A DNA stretch of 64,000 bases, from the NCBI GenBank assembly GCA_943736015.1, contig OX031065.1:38888427-38952426 (forward strand), given 5' to 3'. Source of the stretch: Tridacna crocea. Taxonomy: Eukaryota > Mollusca > Bivalvia > Cardiida > Cardiidae. Under the pieces are notes generated by a model, which was not told the origin of the DNA, made no database searches, and worked only from the letters and a program-made list of their open reading frames with translations. Position 1 is the first letter of the stretch, and the number at the start of each line of letters is the position of its first letter. Positions 23,520 to 34,899 of the stretch are shown here, piece after piece. Made by a program: the position numbers and the translations under genes.

Positions 23520-23727
23520 TGCAACACAATGAAGACTTAACGACCCTCGGGTAGAGGCCTTCTGAAAACATTATTGGAAAAGGAAAAAATGCTGGTTACC
23601 AGCATTTCCTCCTTTTTCAACATTTTTTCTATTCTTTCAGAAACAAATTGAACTATCTGAATGTCGAATTCGTTATCTTCAAATGCTTTGAATTTGGACT
23701 GGTCTAAAATTTCATCGTGTAGTAATG
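23520..23727 (+). mobile_element. P1 MITE
   Basis: CTTAACGACCCTCGGG head and AAATGCTGGTTACCAGCATT centre; right arm partly lost. A further eroded hairpin follows at about 23855-23925. Confidence 0.7.
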
Positions 23728-23739
23728 TGTGAAGAGTAT

Positions 23740-26585
23740 GCTCATGAATTGATTCGTTCCCTATCAGATATTAAACCAAATAGTAAGAATCTGCTGAAGC
23801 AAATTGAAAATTGGTACTTATCTGTAAGTCAAACTGTCTAATATGGTGAAAAATATTGTGGAAAAATGTGAACTTGCTTATTACAGGCAATTTCCCCACT
23901 TTTCACAAAGTTTTCCTTGGACTTCTTCAGCAGGCTAGTACAAATGTTCGCTTCAAAAATAATAAAAGTGCAGATTAAGTATAAGTTGTTGTTTCTACTT
24001 CAGCTGTTGCTGTTCATGATTTTGGACATTCTAACCAGTTTCCTTTAAGTCATGCACTGAATAACAATGTGGCATAAATGAAAAGTGGATCGGAAAAAAG
24101 ACCATGGTTGAAATTTAAACCAGCGATAAGATAGAAAAAATTGGTTAGATGTACTTCCTCCATTTCTACATATGTCTTTAAAGGCCTCTTCAACAGGGTC
24201 ATGAAAACTTGGGATTGTTTTGGAAAGGATTAACATCATTTATTCAAGTCTTGTTTTCTGCTTGTGCTCATGTACTAGATTATATCTTTGTTTTAGCCAC
24301 AAACAAATGAGCTGTGCTGTGGCAAAAAGGTGCTTCTTGTATCCTCATGATGGATTAAACCAAGCAAGACATAAATAATTATTAAATAATTATTGATCCG
24401 TAATAGCCTCTTCTTTTAACAACACCCTTTACTTAGTTTTTGGGTAGACCGATCCTTCGATGTACAGAAAATTGACCGATGGCGAAAACTTTCAGCCCAG
24501 GTCAGCCTATGCAGACTGCACAGACTGACCATCTGCACAGGCTGACATAAATCTATACTGTTTGGAGATCGATTAAGGCACCTTTTTACTTTTTTAGATT
24601 TTTAGAGTCAAGTATAAAGGAAACCTGTGCAAAGAAAATAATAAGATCTGTAGCTAGCACAAACCCGCTGCCTGCAGTGCGTCAGCGCTTTGATTTATTC
24701 TCGCGAACAGGGCAACCAAAACCACACACATCCAAAATAAAGAAGAGTCAAATGGATTGGTTGTTCGATATCCTGAAAAAAAAATAACAAGAAGCTTTAG
24801 CGCGATAATTTTGGTATCTGGGGCATTACTCCTGTTCATCTGATTAAAATTTCAATCGCCGTCTTTTCTCGGTGTAATTCGTTCATAATCGTCATATTAT
24901 AGACCATGTACGGAATATGCCGAGTGTAAACAGTAGAGATGACTGCCTACTGAGTAAGTTGGGAGAAGTTCAGGTAGGATAAAGAAGGAAAGGTCGAACA
25001 TTTTAAAGAGAAAGGGTATGATCGCTTCCGGGCTAATTTGTAATTAGTAGATATATTCTAGTTCCTGTTTTTTCTCCCCGGTAATTATCCCACTTAATTC
25101 ATATAATGAAAGGAACATTGCCGGATGTGGGTAGCTTTCATACATCTTCTACTGCTAACGATTTTTAATGGTGTAGCATAGAAACAAGTCTTAGAGACAT
25201 TACAGCAAAAACTGAAATTGTTCATAACAGTGTTATTGGTCCTCCGAGCAGAAAATCAAAGGACTGAAAGTCCTGAAAGCGGATTTGTTGAACAGTTTCA
25301 AGCTATGGTTTGATGTAAGAAAATTAAAATCTTTTATCACATGTAATACATGTAGATCTAAAAATGTAAACAATGAATAGATAGAGCAAGGACAATGGCA
25401 GTCAAAATTGTTCTATCATGTGTGCTGTGCAGCAACTGTTATTTTACTACTGTAGTAGAGCAGTAATTTGATCCAAGTATACAGTGTTTAAAAAAGGTGA
25501 AGTTGTGGTGTACTAGCTAAAACCTGAACTAAGATGGTTAGTGTGCACACATGCACACATGACAGTATCTGGTTTGATCAACCGATAACATTGTACGATC
25601 TTGAAAAAAGTATATTTTTCAAGACTAAAATCGGCACAAAGTTTTACAGATAATTATGGTTTTATATATAATGTCTGTCTACTTTACACTTCTTTATTTC
25701 TCCAGAAATCTAAGATCCTTCTAAAGCTTTCAAACCATTCAAACATGCATCATTTTTTCTAGCAGAATGGTGTAGTGTAGCTAAATGTAAACATATTTGA
25801 AAGTGCAAACATGCTGAAATAAACCAAGATGGATTTATATAAGTAAAAATTATGTGATAAATATATAAAACACTTCAGTTATTGAAGAGCAATGTTAAAA
25901 AGAAAAAGAATGTACAAAACAAGATAGTTTTTGCCTCAAGGACAAATGATCATGATAATTCTGTAAAAAAAAGTGTTAAGGTCTACAATTGTTAATCAGT
26001 TTTAGCAAACATAAACAAACTTGATCAAAGAGGGAAGTATATTGCTAATTACACATGCGTACAAAACGATTTTTTGCACCTTCTTGTTGAACTCTTGACT
26101 AGAGGACAACATTTTTGCATGTCCCAAATTAAAACCAACTTTCAGATTTTCATACTCTCACCAAACTCAAAATGACTTATCACTGAATTTTAGCTGGAAA
26201 ATTGTTGCTAAAGAACTAAGATAAGATTTAGAAAAACAATCTTAATTGGTATTTCCTCAATGAGCTATATAGCCTTTATGGCTATTATTAGATTTCATGT
26301 CAACAATATGCACAGTTGACAAGGATTCATATTCAAAAAAGTATCAAGAAATTATATCGGGTGTATTAAAATTGAACAGAGTGACCTGTTGTTAAAGGAC
26401 AATTTCATTATCAATGCCAAAAATTGCACCATTTTACTGAATTTAACCGTTCACTTCATGAAAATGGAATATTTTTCTGGTAGTATTCATTTATCTTTTA
26501 CAAAAAAAAAAGGATTTGTGATATAAATACTAAATACTTCCATATTAAGAGCATTAAATGATTATGTCTATCTGTACAAGTTCTG
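23740..26585. other. Long AT-rich spacer, no gene recognised
   Basis: Holds an imperfect GTCAGCCTATGCAG hairpin repeat (about 24497-24550) and short orphan frames (for example minus 24654-24839), none with domain or splice support. Mostly single-copy looking. Confidence 0.4.
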
Positions 26586-26587
26586 CT

Positions 26588-26690
26588 GCATAGCCTCCAA
26601 GGCTGGGATTGAACCCGGAATCTTCAGGTCCCAAGTAGAACGGTCCACCACATTGCTACAAAAGCTAGCTGCTCTATAGCAAGACAGTAT
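26588..26690 (-). repeat. tRNA-derived SINE head
   Basis: Minus-strand B box GGGTTCAATCCC (26605-26616) and a tRNA-like body with AGCTAGCTTTTGTAGCAATG. Not a foldable tRNA gene. Confidence 0.5.
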
Positions 26691-26899
26691 GTAAGTATCC
26701 CCATATACACACATTTTCCATCAAACTGTGGGATAGACCAGTATACAACATATCCATGTCTGGTCATGGCATCCGACAACTGGATCTTTACAAAATTTGA
26801 TTAGAGTTTATTTTAACACTTAAAAGTGTAAAATACCAAACACTATGTGTTAATAATCCGAAAGGAAATAGGCAACTGAAAGCATTATGAGACAAACAC

Positions 26900-27020
26900 A
26901 AAATTCTGGTAAGAAGTACTTTAAGGAAATAGATAATTGAAAGCATTATTGGTCAAAGAAAAAAATCTGGGAAGCAATATTCTTTTTAAGTATTTTTCCT
27001 TTTTCAATAGTGTTTTCAAT
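26900..27020. mobile_element. P1 relic
   Basis: GAAAGCATTATTGGTCAAAG against CCTTTTTCAATAGTGTTTTC. Much decayed. Confidence 0.4.
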
Positions 27021-27044
27021 TAAATGTGACTCGAAACAATGTAA

Positions 27045-27185
27045 GCAGTGAGAGAGGAATGAATCCTGTTCGCAATGATTATCATCAATCCTCGAAAGAA
27101 CATTGACCGAGCTTGGAATCGAACCAGATATCCCTCGTTCTAAAGTCCCATACTCTAACGACTGGGCCACAGGGGCTAGGTGTTT
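27045..27185 (-). repeat. tRNA-derived SINE with conserved core
   Basis: Minus strand: A box TGGCCCAGTCGTTAGAGT, B box GGTTCGATTCC, then a core with GAACAGGATTCATTCCTCTC that is shared with 46570-46720. Confidence 0.7.
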
Positions 27186-27329
27186 TGCAGTTTACATATT
27201 TAGAGCCGAAAGAGATAAAGATAACCTGTCTTTTTTTTTATTCTTGAATCTTGGCCTCGTTCTGGCAAATTGGGGTTTAATGCATCTGCGTGAAGCTTTA
27301 TATCAAGCAAGTCGTCACATAATTTAGGG

Positions 27330-27558
27330 TTAATTCATTACCACGCAATCCCTACTTTTGATAGCCCTGAGAAAGAAGCCTTTAGAAAACATTGTGGGAA
27401 AAAGAGAAAATGCTGGTACCCAGCATTTTCTCCTTTTCCCACAATGTTTTCTACCCCTCACAAAACAAATTTCAGGTTTTCAGTCACTTTTATTTTGTCG
27501 TCTGCAAATGCTTTCGATGTGGACAAGCCTAAAGTATTGTCTTTTGGTAATGAGTTAA
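27330..27558 (+). mobile_element. P1 MITE, near full length
   Basis: 229 bp, TTAA at both ends; complete head, hairpin and GTCGTCTGCAAATGCTTTC tail. A good reference copy. Confidence 0.9.
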
Positions 27559-27587
27559 TGACATTGTCATATTATTCGATTTCATAT

Positions 27588-27945
27588 TCTTGCGCATGTC
27601 ATATTCTTCGAGGATTCGACCTGTCTTATATATGACGCATCACTAGCCCCGAAAGCGGGCAGACTGTATAATAATATTACGCTCTATATAGTAGCGATGT
27701 TGAAAATAGCTTTTATCAATACGTTTGAGGAGAAATGAGACCTGCTTTAGCTCTAGATTTCTCTAAACTGCTGATCATAGCTGAATGAATTACACGAGGT
27801 AGCGTTTTATTGAGTAAGCGTTTATTTTAGTTTGAAATTCAAAGTAACGGTTGTCGCGTATGAAAGTGGTTCGGTGCTGTACCTTGGATGCCCAAATTAG
27901 ATAGATGAGTATTTATAGAATGCCATCTAGCGGGATATACTGGAG
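27588..27945 (+). repeat. Dispersed repeat D, copy 2
   Basis: Same order as 21146-21500, but the short coding-like start is not open here. Starts 30 bp after a P1 copy. Confidence 0.75.
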
Positions 27946-28020
27946 TTAATGACATCTACTTAGTCTAACAGTCTACTGCAACCTAAGGTAGAATGGTCAC
28001 TGTACATACAGAACATTTAC

Positions 28021-28287
28021 ATATGGCGTGCAACACGTGAAAAGGGGCACTCGGACATTTGCATAGTGTCGTCTCGGATCAGCCTGCGCAGTCCGCGCAG
28101 GCCAATCCGAGACGGCACTTTACGACTACATTTGATTTTGTGCAACAGTAGACTTGCGCAAAACAAAAAATAACATGAAAACGCAGATTGCCGTTCCGGA
28201 TCAGCCTGCGCAGAGTGCGCAGGCTAATCCGAAACGACACTTTTCGCAAATGTCCGAATGTCCCTTTTCCCGAGTTGCAAGCCATAT
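28021..28287. mobile_element. P2 palindromic MITE
   Basis: Ends ATATGGCGTGCAACACG and its complement. Two inner hairpins with CAGCCTGCGCAGTCCGCGC and GCGCAGAGTGCGCAGG. The whole element can fold on itself. Confidence 0.85.
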
Positions 28288-29120
28288 TATTATTATAGCA
28301 AAAACGTTTCAACCCATGACAGACTGCTCGGCGTGTTCAGGCTGTCATGGGTTGATTCTATTTACAGACACTCATAGTCCCTTTTTCGCAGAGCATTGCT
28401 AGTTTTTGTTTTGGCTCATATCATAAATATTATATTAGTGGGTTTTTATATTAGTTGATCTTTCGTCGTGAATCAGCTTCCTATGCTACATAAGCTTTGT
28501 TTTTTTTTTCTTTACCAACCTATCCCTCGATTTAACAATCTTGATGAATTGACCTTTCTGCAGATTTTGATTGGCAGGTCCGCCATCGTCTCATCGGCCA
28601 ATAAAAAAACAGCATTGGGTGTCATGTAAACAAAAAGAGTCTGACACATTTCTGGTAAGCTTGACAGGGTTGACAACCGAAATACAGTGTTACTAGAGGG
28701 GAGGGGAGGGGGCGTGCCAAACTTGTGTTTACAGGAAGGTCAATTGGACTTTAGGAAATAAGAGAAAGATCTTTCACTCTGTTTTTTTCCTTTCCTTTTC
28801 GACTTATTCCTATAAAGACAATATAGTTTTTAGGATGTGGGGGGAAGGCAGAGAGGGACCAAAATGTGGAAGAGCCATGGAACGGACAAGGGTAAAAAAA
28901 AATAGTAGGACTATAAAGAGAGACTACCCATTTATACTATCCTATATCTTGCGCAAGAGTTATCGCCCAAATTTCTATTTTTATCTATGGGTTTGTAGTA
29001 GTATGAGAATTTTAACTTCCTCAACCAGAATACAGACATAAAGGTTGCTCGAAATTGAAATTAAATGTGGCTCACGCGATTTTCTTCCGTATTATTATGC
29101 TAAGTCAAACGGGAAGCGCT
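28288..29120. other. No gene recognised; one short hairpin
   Basis: A perfect 13-bp stem CAACCCATGACAG…CTGTCATGGGTTG at about 28311-28356, a purine-rich GGGGAGGGGAGGG stretch near 28700, and otherwise AT-rich sequence. Confidence 0.45.
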
Positions 29121-29351
29121 TATTCCTGTACCAAACAGTCACTCGTTTTAATGATAAGAAATAAGTCTTTGAAAACGCAATTGGAAAAGAAGAAAAGCTC
29201 TGGTAATCAGGTCTTTCTCTTTTTCCCGCAATATTTTCTAACCTATCAAAGTTAAATTTTATCAAAAGAGCCACATTTATATTGTCGCCTGCAAAATGCT
29301 TATAAATACAATTCAGGAAAGTCTAGATATCTGTCGTAAAGTTGAGTGGTT
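29121..29351. mobile_element. Old P1 copy
   Basis: TACCAAACAGTCACTCG head and a decayed hairpin (GAAAAGCTCTGGTAATC). Confidence 0.5.
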
Positions 29352-29580
29352 TTAACCCTTTACCTAATAAGGCATTTCTATGGTACCTCTAATTGATCCT
29401 AAATCACAGCAAGGATTAAATTTTTTTTTATGTGTAAATGACACCTTTTGATAGCATAGAAAACATTGTGACAAAAGGTGAAATTGCTCGTCATGAGCTA
29501 TTTCACCTTTTGCCACAATGTTTTCCAAAGGCTCCTTCAAGCAATGTATTGAAATGAGTATCTATGGAGTAAAGGGTTAA
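29352..29580. mobile_element. P1c MITE (variant hairpin)
   Basis: 229 bp, TTAA ends. Arms read TTGTGACAAAAGGTGAAATT and the paired complement, replacing the GGGAAAAGGAGAAA of P1. Tail contains GAGTATCTATGGAGTAAAGG. Sister copy at 51223-51453. Confidence 0.85.
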
Positions 29581-29842
29581 CAATAACTGTTGGACGTATA
29601 AGGTGAAGATCGCGTGGACTGTTGGTTTTGTATTCATAGAACCCTAGACTAATCGCCTCATCGAAAGTGCATTATCTAAAGCTCGTTGGCTATGAAACAA
29701 AGCAACAGAAAACAAATAAAACGAAATATTTATCTATTTTCTTTTCAAGTCATTACCTCTATTGACTTATTTTACCCAGTTGGGTATCACTGTCGGAAAC
29801 ATATGAACGAACTTTTTGTAATTTTGCCTCAATGGTTTCACA

Positions 29843-30078
29843 TTAATTGACCCAACTCTTTACCAAACAACACAACTTTTAGACGCCTCCAAATTTAGGT
29901 ATTTGCATATGACAAATGAAATGTGTATCAAATGACAGCTTGTGCCTTTGACAGGGTAAAAAACATTGTGGGAAAATGAGAAAATGCTGGTTACCAGCAT
30001 TTTCTCCTTTTCCCTCAATGTTTTCATATACGTTAAATCTTAAAATTGTAAAATTGGAATTGTGCATAAAGTGTTTTT
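29843..30078. mobile_element. P1 MITE
   Basis: CTCTTTACCAAACAACAC head and an intact centre AAATGCTGGTTACCAGCATT. Confidence 0.75.
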
Positions 30079-30329
30079 AACTGTCTCACTACCAATGGCC
30101 ACGCTAGGGAATTTTGCGGACGGCATTCTACCAGATGAAAACCATTCTGTGAAGTGAGTTATCTCACAGAATCACTCAAAGAATCAGCTCTTAAAAGACC
30201 TGATATGTCTGCGTCAATATTGCTTTCAGTCAAAATATAACATTTTTTTCTAGATAAAAGATGACACTCTTAGCTGAATACGAAATTTGACTGTGGATTA
30301 AGTCTTAAACAAAAAACTTCAGGCCCAGT

Positions 30330-30540
30330 CATGTTGAAAGCATTTGTAGACCTTTCCTAGTAAGGGTATCTGTTTTTGAGAGGGTAGGAATCATTGTAGA
30401 AAAGAGAAAAGGAGAAAATACTCTTCAAGTATTGTCTGCTTTTCTCAACTCGTAAACCATATGGTTTAGCCAATCAGAAATTGTGTTACTTTTGAGTTTA
30501 GAAAATTCTGTAGCATAAAACCAAGAACGGTCTTAAGGGT
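30330..30540. mobile_element. P1 relic next to a TTAGCCAATCAGAA repeat
   Basis: Decayed hairpin at about 30380-30440. It is followed by ACCATATGGTTTAGCCAATC-type sequence that recurs at about 33820, 53870, 57560 and 62060. Confidence 0.4.
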
Positions 30541-30665
30541 GGATGGTAAATCCGAGGCAAGTACTGCCGCCGAGTTTGTGGAAAGACCCAAAGCTGACAT
30601 CCGTTCTCGGGAATCGAACTTGGGTACGAATGGTTCCTAGGCCGACATTCCACCTCCCAATCACG
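30541..30665 (-). repeat. Possible tRNA-derived SINE
   Basis: Minus-strand B-box-like AGTTCGATTCCC at about 30615. The A box is weak. Confidence 0.4.
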
Positions 30666-30683
30666 GACACCACACAATGTATC

Positions 30684-30913
30684 TTTAGCTATTTACCAAA
30701 CGACAAAATTATAGGTTTGTCCAAACTCAAAGCATTTGCAGACGACAAAAGAGATGTGGCTAAAAAATTGAAAATTGTTTTTGGAAGGGTAGAAATCATT
30801 GTGGGAAAAGGAGAAAATGCTAGTTACCAGCATTTTCTCCTTTTCCCACAATGTTTTCAAAAGACTTCTACCCAAGGGTCGTTTAAAGTCGGCATTGTGT
30901 TGTAAAGGATTAA
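30684..30913 (-). mobile_element. P1 MITE, near full length
   Basis: Tail-first (GCATTTGCAGACGACAAAA), intact hairpin, TTAA at the right end. The 120-codon frame across it is a hairpin artefact. Confidence 0.85.
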
Positions 30914-31011
30914 TTGAGACATTTTACGTAATGATAAGCTTGGACCACTAAAGAAGAGGATCCAATCACCGGGGAAATCGTAATGTTCAAACGCTCGATT
31001 TTTCAATTTGT

Positions 31012-31225
31012 TTAACCCTTTACCACAAAATCCTGTGTTCCCGTTATCTATCGACCTCGGGGAAAACCCTTGAAAAATTTGTGGAAAAAAGGTCAAAATA
31101 CCGGTCCTTTTTCCACAGTGTTTATTACTCTATCGATGACAAATCCAATGTTTTGACCCGTATGGTCTACTACAAGTGCTCTCATTGTGCACAAGGTTAT
31201 ATTTTGTATTGCGGTAAACAGTTAA
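31012..31225 (+). mobile_element. P1 MITE with shortened hairpin
   Basis: TTAACCCTTTACCACAAAAT head. The centre is reduced to AAAATACCGGTCCTTTTTCC; TTAA at the right end. Confidence 0.65.
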
Positions 31226-31789
31226 TTGCAAATATCTCGGGAATAATTTCACTGAAAACAATTAAGTGCCGAAGGTGAATTGATTAGGTTCTTGCAACAT
31301 TTGGAGAGAGAAAGAAAAAAATCTGACCATTGCTTTGCGTATCTCAACATATAGTACTCTGATCATTGTTTTATACATTAATTTTGACATTATACAAAGC
31401 AAATCATGGCATAATCTCAATCAATTTTGCCCAAAGACCAACTGAATCATAAGTTAAACTAGTCCTCTGACATGCAGAAATTCTATCATTATCAAAATAT
31501 TTTGATTCAGGTCAACCTGCGCGGATTGTGCAGGCTTACATGGGCCGACCTGTTTGGTAGATGCGTTAGAGTACCTCTTCACAAAGCTTGATTTATATTT
31601 TTTAGCGCAGTTTTTTTTCTCACAGTGACTTCATAATATTACATTTCATGTGTCTATTTTTATAAATCTTACGGGTACAGAAATGTCGTAATTTAAGCTG
31701 GTGGGAATTATTTCCCCGTCACAGTGAATATTTTCCTCCTGCCGAAAATCTAGTGGCATTCGTTGACAAAATAATCAGAGGAAATATAA

Positions 31790-31966
31790 TATATAATTCA
31801 TTTCATCAGCTTGTGGTTAATATGAGGAAATATTTGCTTCAAAAGGGAGAGGTCCGCGAAAATACCTCGTGCCTTACGGCACTCGTTATTTCCGCATACC
31901 TTTCCATTTTTCGGCAAATATTTCCCCATATTAACCACAAGCTGATGAAAGAAATTCTATATATTT
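31790..31966. mobile_element. Foldback element (TCATCAGCTTGTGGTTAAT arms)
   Basis: Arms of about 48 bp separated by about 75 bp containing CTCGTGCCTTACGGCACTCG. A related sequence at about 40385-40740 is split by a P2 insertion. Confidence 0.75.
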
Positions 31967-32569
31967 TGCTGTATATTTTTGTAAAATCCGTTCTTATTAT
32001 CAAAAAAATCACAATGACTGATGATTGGAGTCATAATGGTTTGGTAAAGGTTTAAAGTACACACTTTACTCTTATTTCAGACGTATTGCGTAATATAAAA
32101 GCTGTGACTATTATAAAAGCGGATTCGATCACCGGGAGCATCAGATTGTTCTAGTCCCCGATTTTAGTGTTTAAATGCAAATATCTTGGGACTATTTTAT
32201 CTGAAAACAATTAACTGTCGCTGCCTAAAGGGAAATGCATCCTTTCATCATTTCGGGAAAAAAAATTAACCTGACCATTGTTTTTCGTATGTCATACAGT
32301 ATTCCGCCTGTTGATTTATGCAATGATTTTGACGTCATATTCTGTGTCTAATGTGTCGTTCACAGAGATGTGAAGGATATTCTTAGAAAAGAAGGTTTAT
32401 TGTATATTCGGGATGCATTATACGAAGCAAGTTGTCGCAAAATATGGATCAATTTTGCCTAAAAACTCGGCTGAACTTTGATATGCAGAATTTCATCGAA
32501 AGAAAACTGTTTTGAACCAAGTCAACCGGCAGAGGATATCAAAGGTTGGATATATTTTGGCAGATGCAT

Positions 32570-32800
32570 TTACCCATTTCCATACAATCCCTACTTATGA
32601 TGCCCCTGAGAAAGAAGCCTTTAGAAAAAAATTGTAGGTAAAGGAGAAAATGCAGGTAACCAGCATTTTTCCCCTTTTCACACAATGTTTTCTACCTTTC
32701 ATAAAACAAATTTCAAATTTCCAGTCACCTTTATTTTGTCGTCTGCAAATGCTTTCAATTTGGACCAGTCTAAAATATCGTTTTTTTGGTAATGAGTTAA
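32570..32800 (+). mobile_element. P1 MITE
   Basis: Complete head-hairpin-tail; ends TTGGTAATGAGTTAA. Confidence 0.85.
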
Positions 32801-32810
32801 AGCACGTTTT

Positions 32811-33038
32811 AACGGAATACGTATAGGGCCATCGCCTATGAATTTGTTGATTTTAAACGCGATGCTCAATTGTACGATGGTGTTAACGTGATATTACGAT
32901 GGCGAAAACGCGAAATAAAATAGTAGGCCTTCGATGATGATAGTGCAATATCATGAATATCATCGTGATTTCGTGTTATCACCATCTTACTATCGAGCTT
33001 CATGTTTCATAGGCGATGGCCCTCGCGGTATTCTGTTC
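32811..33038. mobile_element. Foldback MITE (GGGCCATCGCCTATGAA ends)
   Basis: 228 bp. Terminal inverted repeat ACGGAATACGTATAGGGCC then ATCGCCTATGAA; interior rich in ATCGTGAT-type words. It begins 10 bp after a P1 copy. Confidence 0.8.
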
Positions 33039-33980
33039 GTTTAAGATAATGAGACTATAGCAGTATTTTCACTGCAAACTCCCTTGATACAGATGCATTT
33101 AGCTTGATGATGATGTTACGTCCGAAATGCGTTGAATGGCTTGATTTCCAGGCAAATAAAATACTGTCGCCATTTCTGCAGTGACACAATCTGAACCTAA
33201 TATTTTTTTATTCTTATTTATTGGGTCTTCAATAGCAATAGAATACTTTCATTCTAATGATTATGTGTTACTCTTGAAAAAGGGTTAATAGTTCTTTTAA
33301 GTATTAAAGAAGTGTATTTAGTTGCATTAGAAAATAGAAAATGATGGTAAACGTTGGCTTTGAGACAACCCCTAAAAAAGTTACGAAGTCCGACTTCAAC
33401 TCCGATCTCCACCTCGGGTTACACATGTCTAATATATAGTAGTAGTAATAATAATAAAATAATAATAATAATAATAATAATCATTCAATTAATTATTCAT
33501 CCGTCTATTTAGCGGACAGCCCTCCAATCCAGTCAACCTTCTGCCTATCAATCCATTCACCTATCTATAGGTTCATCTATAGATATCATCCATTCTATTT
33601 CCCCATTTTGCTTATACTTGTTCCTATATCCAAATCTCTCTTGTTTTATCATGCTAGAGAGGGATCAATTTTAAAGGGCTTGTATGAAAAATATGGATAC
33701 TGGTTCAATGTTTTCGAACCTTTTCAGACACAAATATGTTTTCCATATTAATACACATTTTTCATATCATTCAATAAATCATTCTAAAGTTAATGCGTAA
33801 CGCATTATTTTTCCCGGACCATTTGGTTTAGCCAGTCAGAAGAAAGTAGCGTTACTTTCAAAGTTAACAAAATGTCTGAAAATATGAATGGTTGGAGAAT
33901 AGGAACCCAAGTCATCTAGGCCGCATTTACTTTACTCGGTTGTAAGTATTACTTTCAATATTCAAGTATTCATCTTTTTA
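33039..33980. other. Spacer 3' of GPCR copy B
   Basis: Holds a (TAA)n microsatellite at about 33437-33482, CTATCTAT/CCATTC-rich sequence at about 33480-33600 and a TTTAGCCAGTCAGAA-type repeat at about 33820-33915. No gene. Confidence 0.5.
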
Positions 33981-34899
33981 TCAAGAGTTATAAGTAATTG
34001 TTTTCATTGTACCAATATTTTCAGATTCATTTGACCCTCCGACAAAGTTACTAGATCTTCCAACCCCTTTGTTTAGTTTAATTGTAATTTTCAATGAATT
34101 AATTATTTTCTTCCACTCTTCCCGGAACATTGAGCCTCTTGCGAAATACAGAGCAAAATTAAATGTTAAATTACTAAATAACAACATAAATATTATGGCA
34201 TTTACAAGTTGATCGACTGCCTTTTCTTTTGCTGACAATTCGGGTGTTGAGTAAGCTTTTATGACCACATAGAAACAGTATGGACTCGTGAAAATAATGT
34301 AGAAAAAGCTAATTGCGAAAAGCATCTTCAGCGCCATCTTCTCTCGAGCTATGCTTACTTGATTGGTTATCGGGTAAACTTGTCGCTTCCTCCTAAACAG
34401 AATTGTTCCGATCACAGCATTTCCGGTTATAATGATGGCGATGGGAAACAAGTTGAAACATATAAGAACAATATAATTCCACGTAGTTTTGTAAAAATCT
34501 TCAAATTCTTCTGAAGCGAACACACATCTGGTGGAATTACTCGTATTTTGCACTTCCGATCCCAAAAATGTGTGAGAAAATAGAAGATGCGCTGTGAAAA
34601 ACTGAACCACTAGAACGGTTGCCATTGAAACCCAAACTGAAACCCGTGGTGTCAGTCTCAGTTTTGCCTTTATCGGGTACATTGTAAGCAACAACCGTTC
34701 GATGGTCAAATTGACCACTGTCCACGCTGATACTACGGCCGACGAATAACCGATCCAGTTGACAAACTTACAATGCATGTAAGAAAGTCCCAGGAAGTCA
34801 AGGTCGTATATATGTCTGTAAGAAAACCTCGGCAAGATTACCCATAAACCCAGGGTATCCGACACAGCCAGGACTAGCAGGTATACGCTTGTCGAATAT
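33981..34899 (-). CDS. GPCR copy B exon 2 (TM2 to C-terminus)
   Basis: 919 bp. Acceptor ATTTTACAG then A-TAT-TCG (…R-YSTSVYLLVLAVSD). Encodes TM2-TM7 and a Ser/Asn-rich cytoplasmic tail ending ITYNS. The GTG codon at 34865 is an internal Val, not a start. Confidence 0.9.
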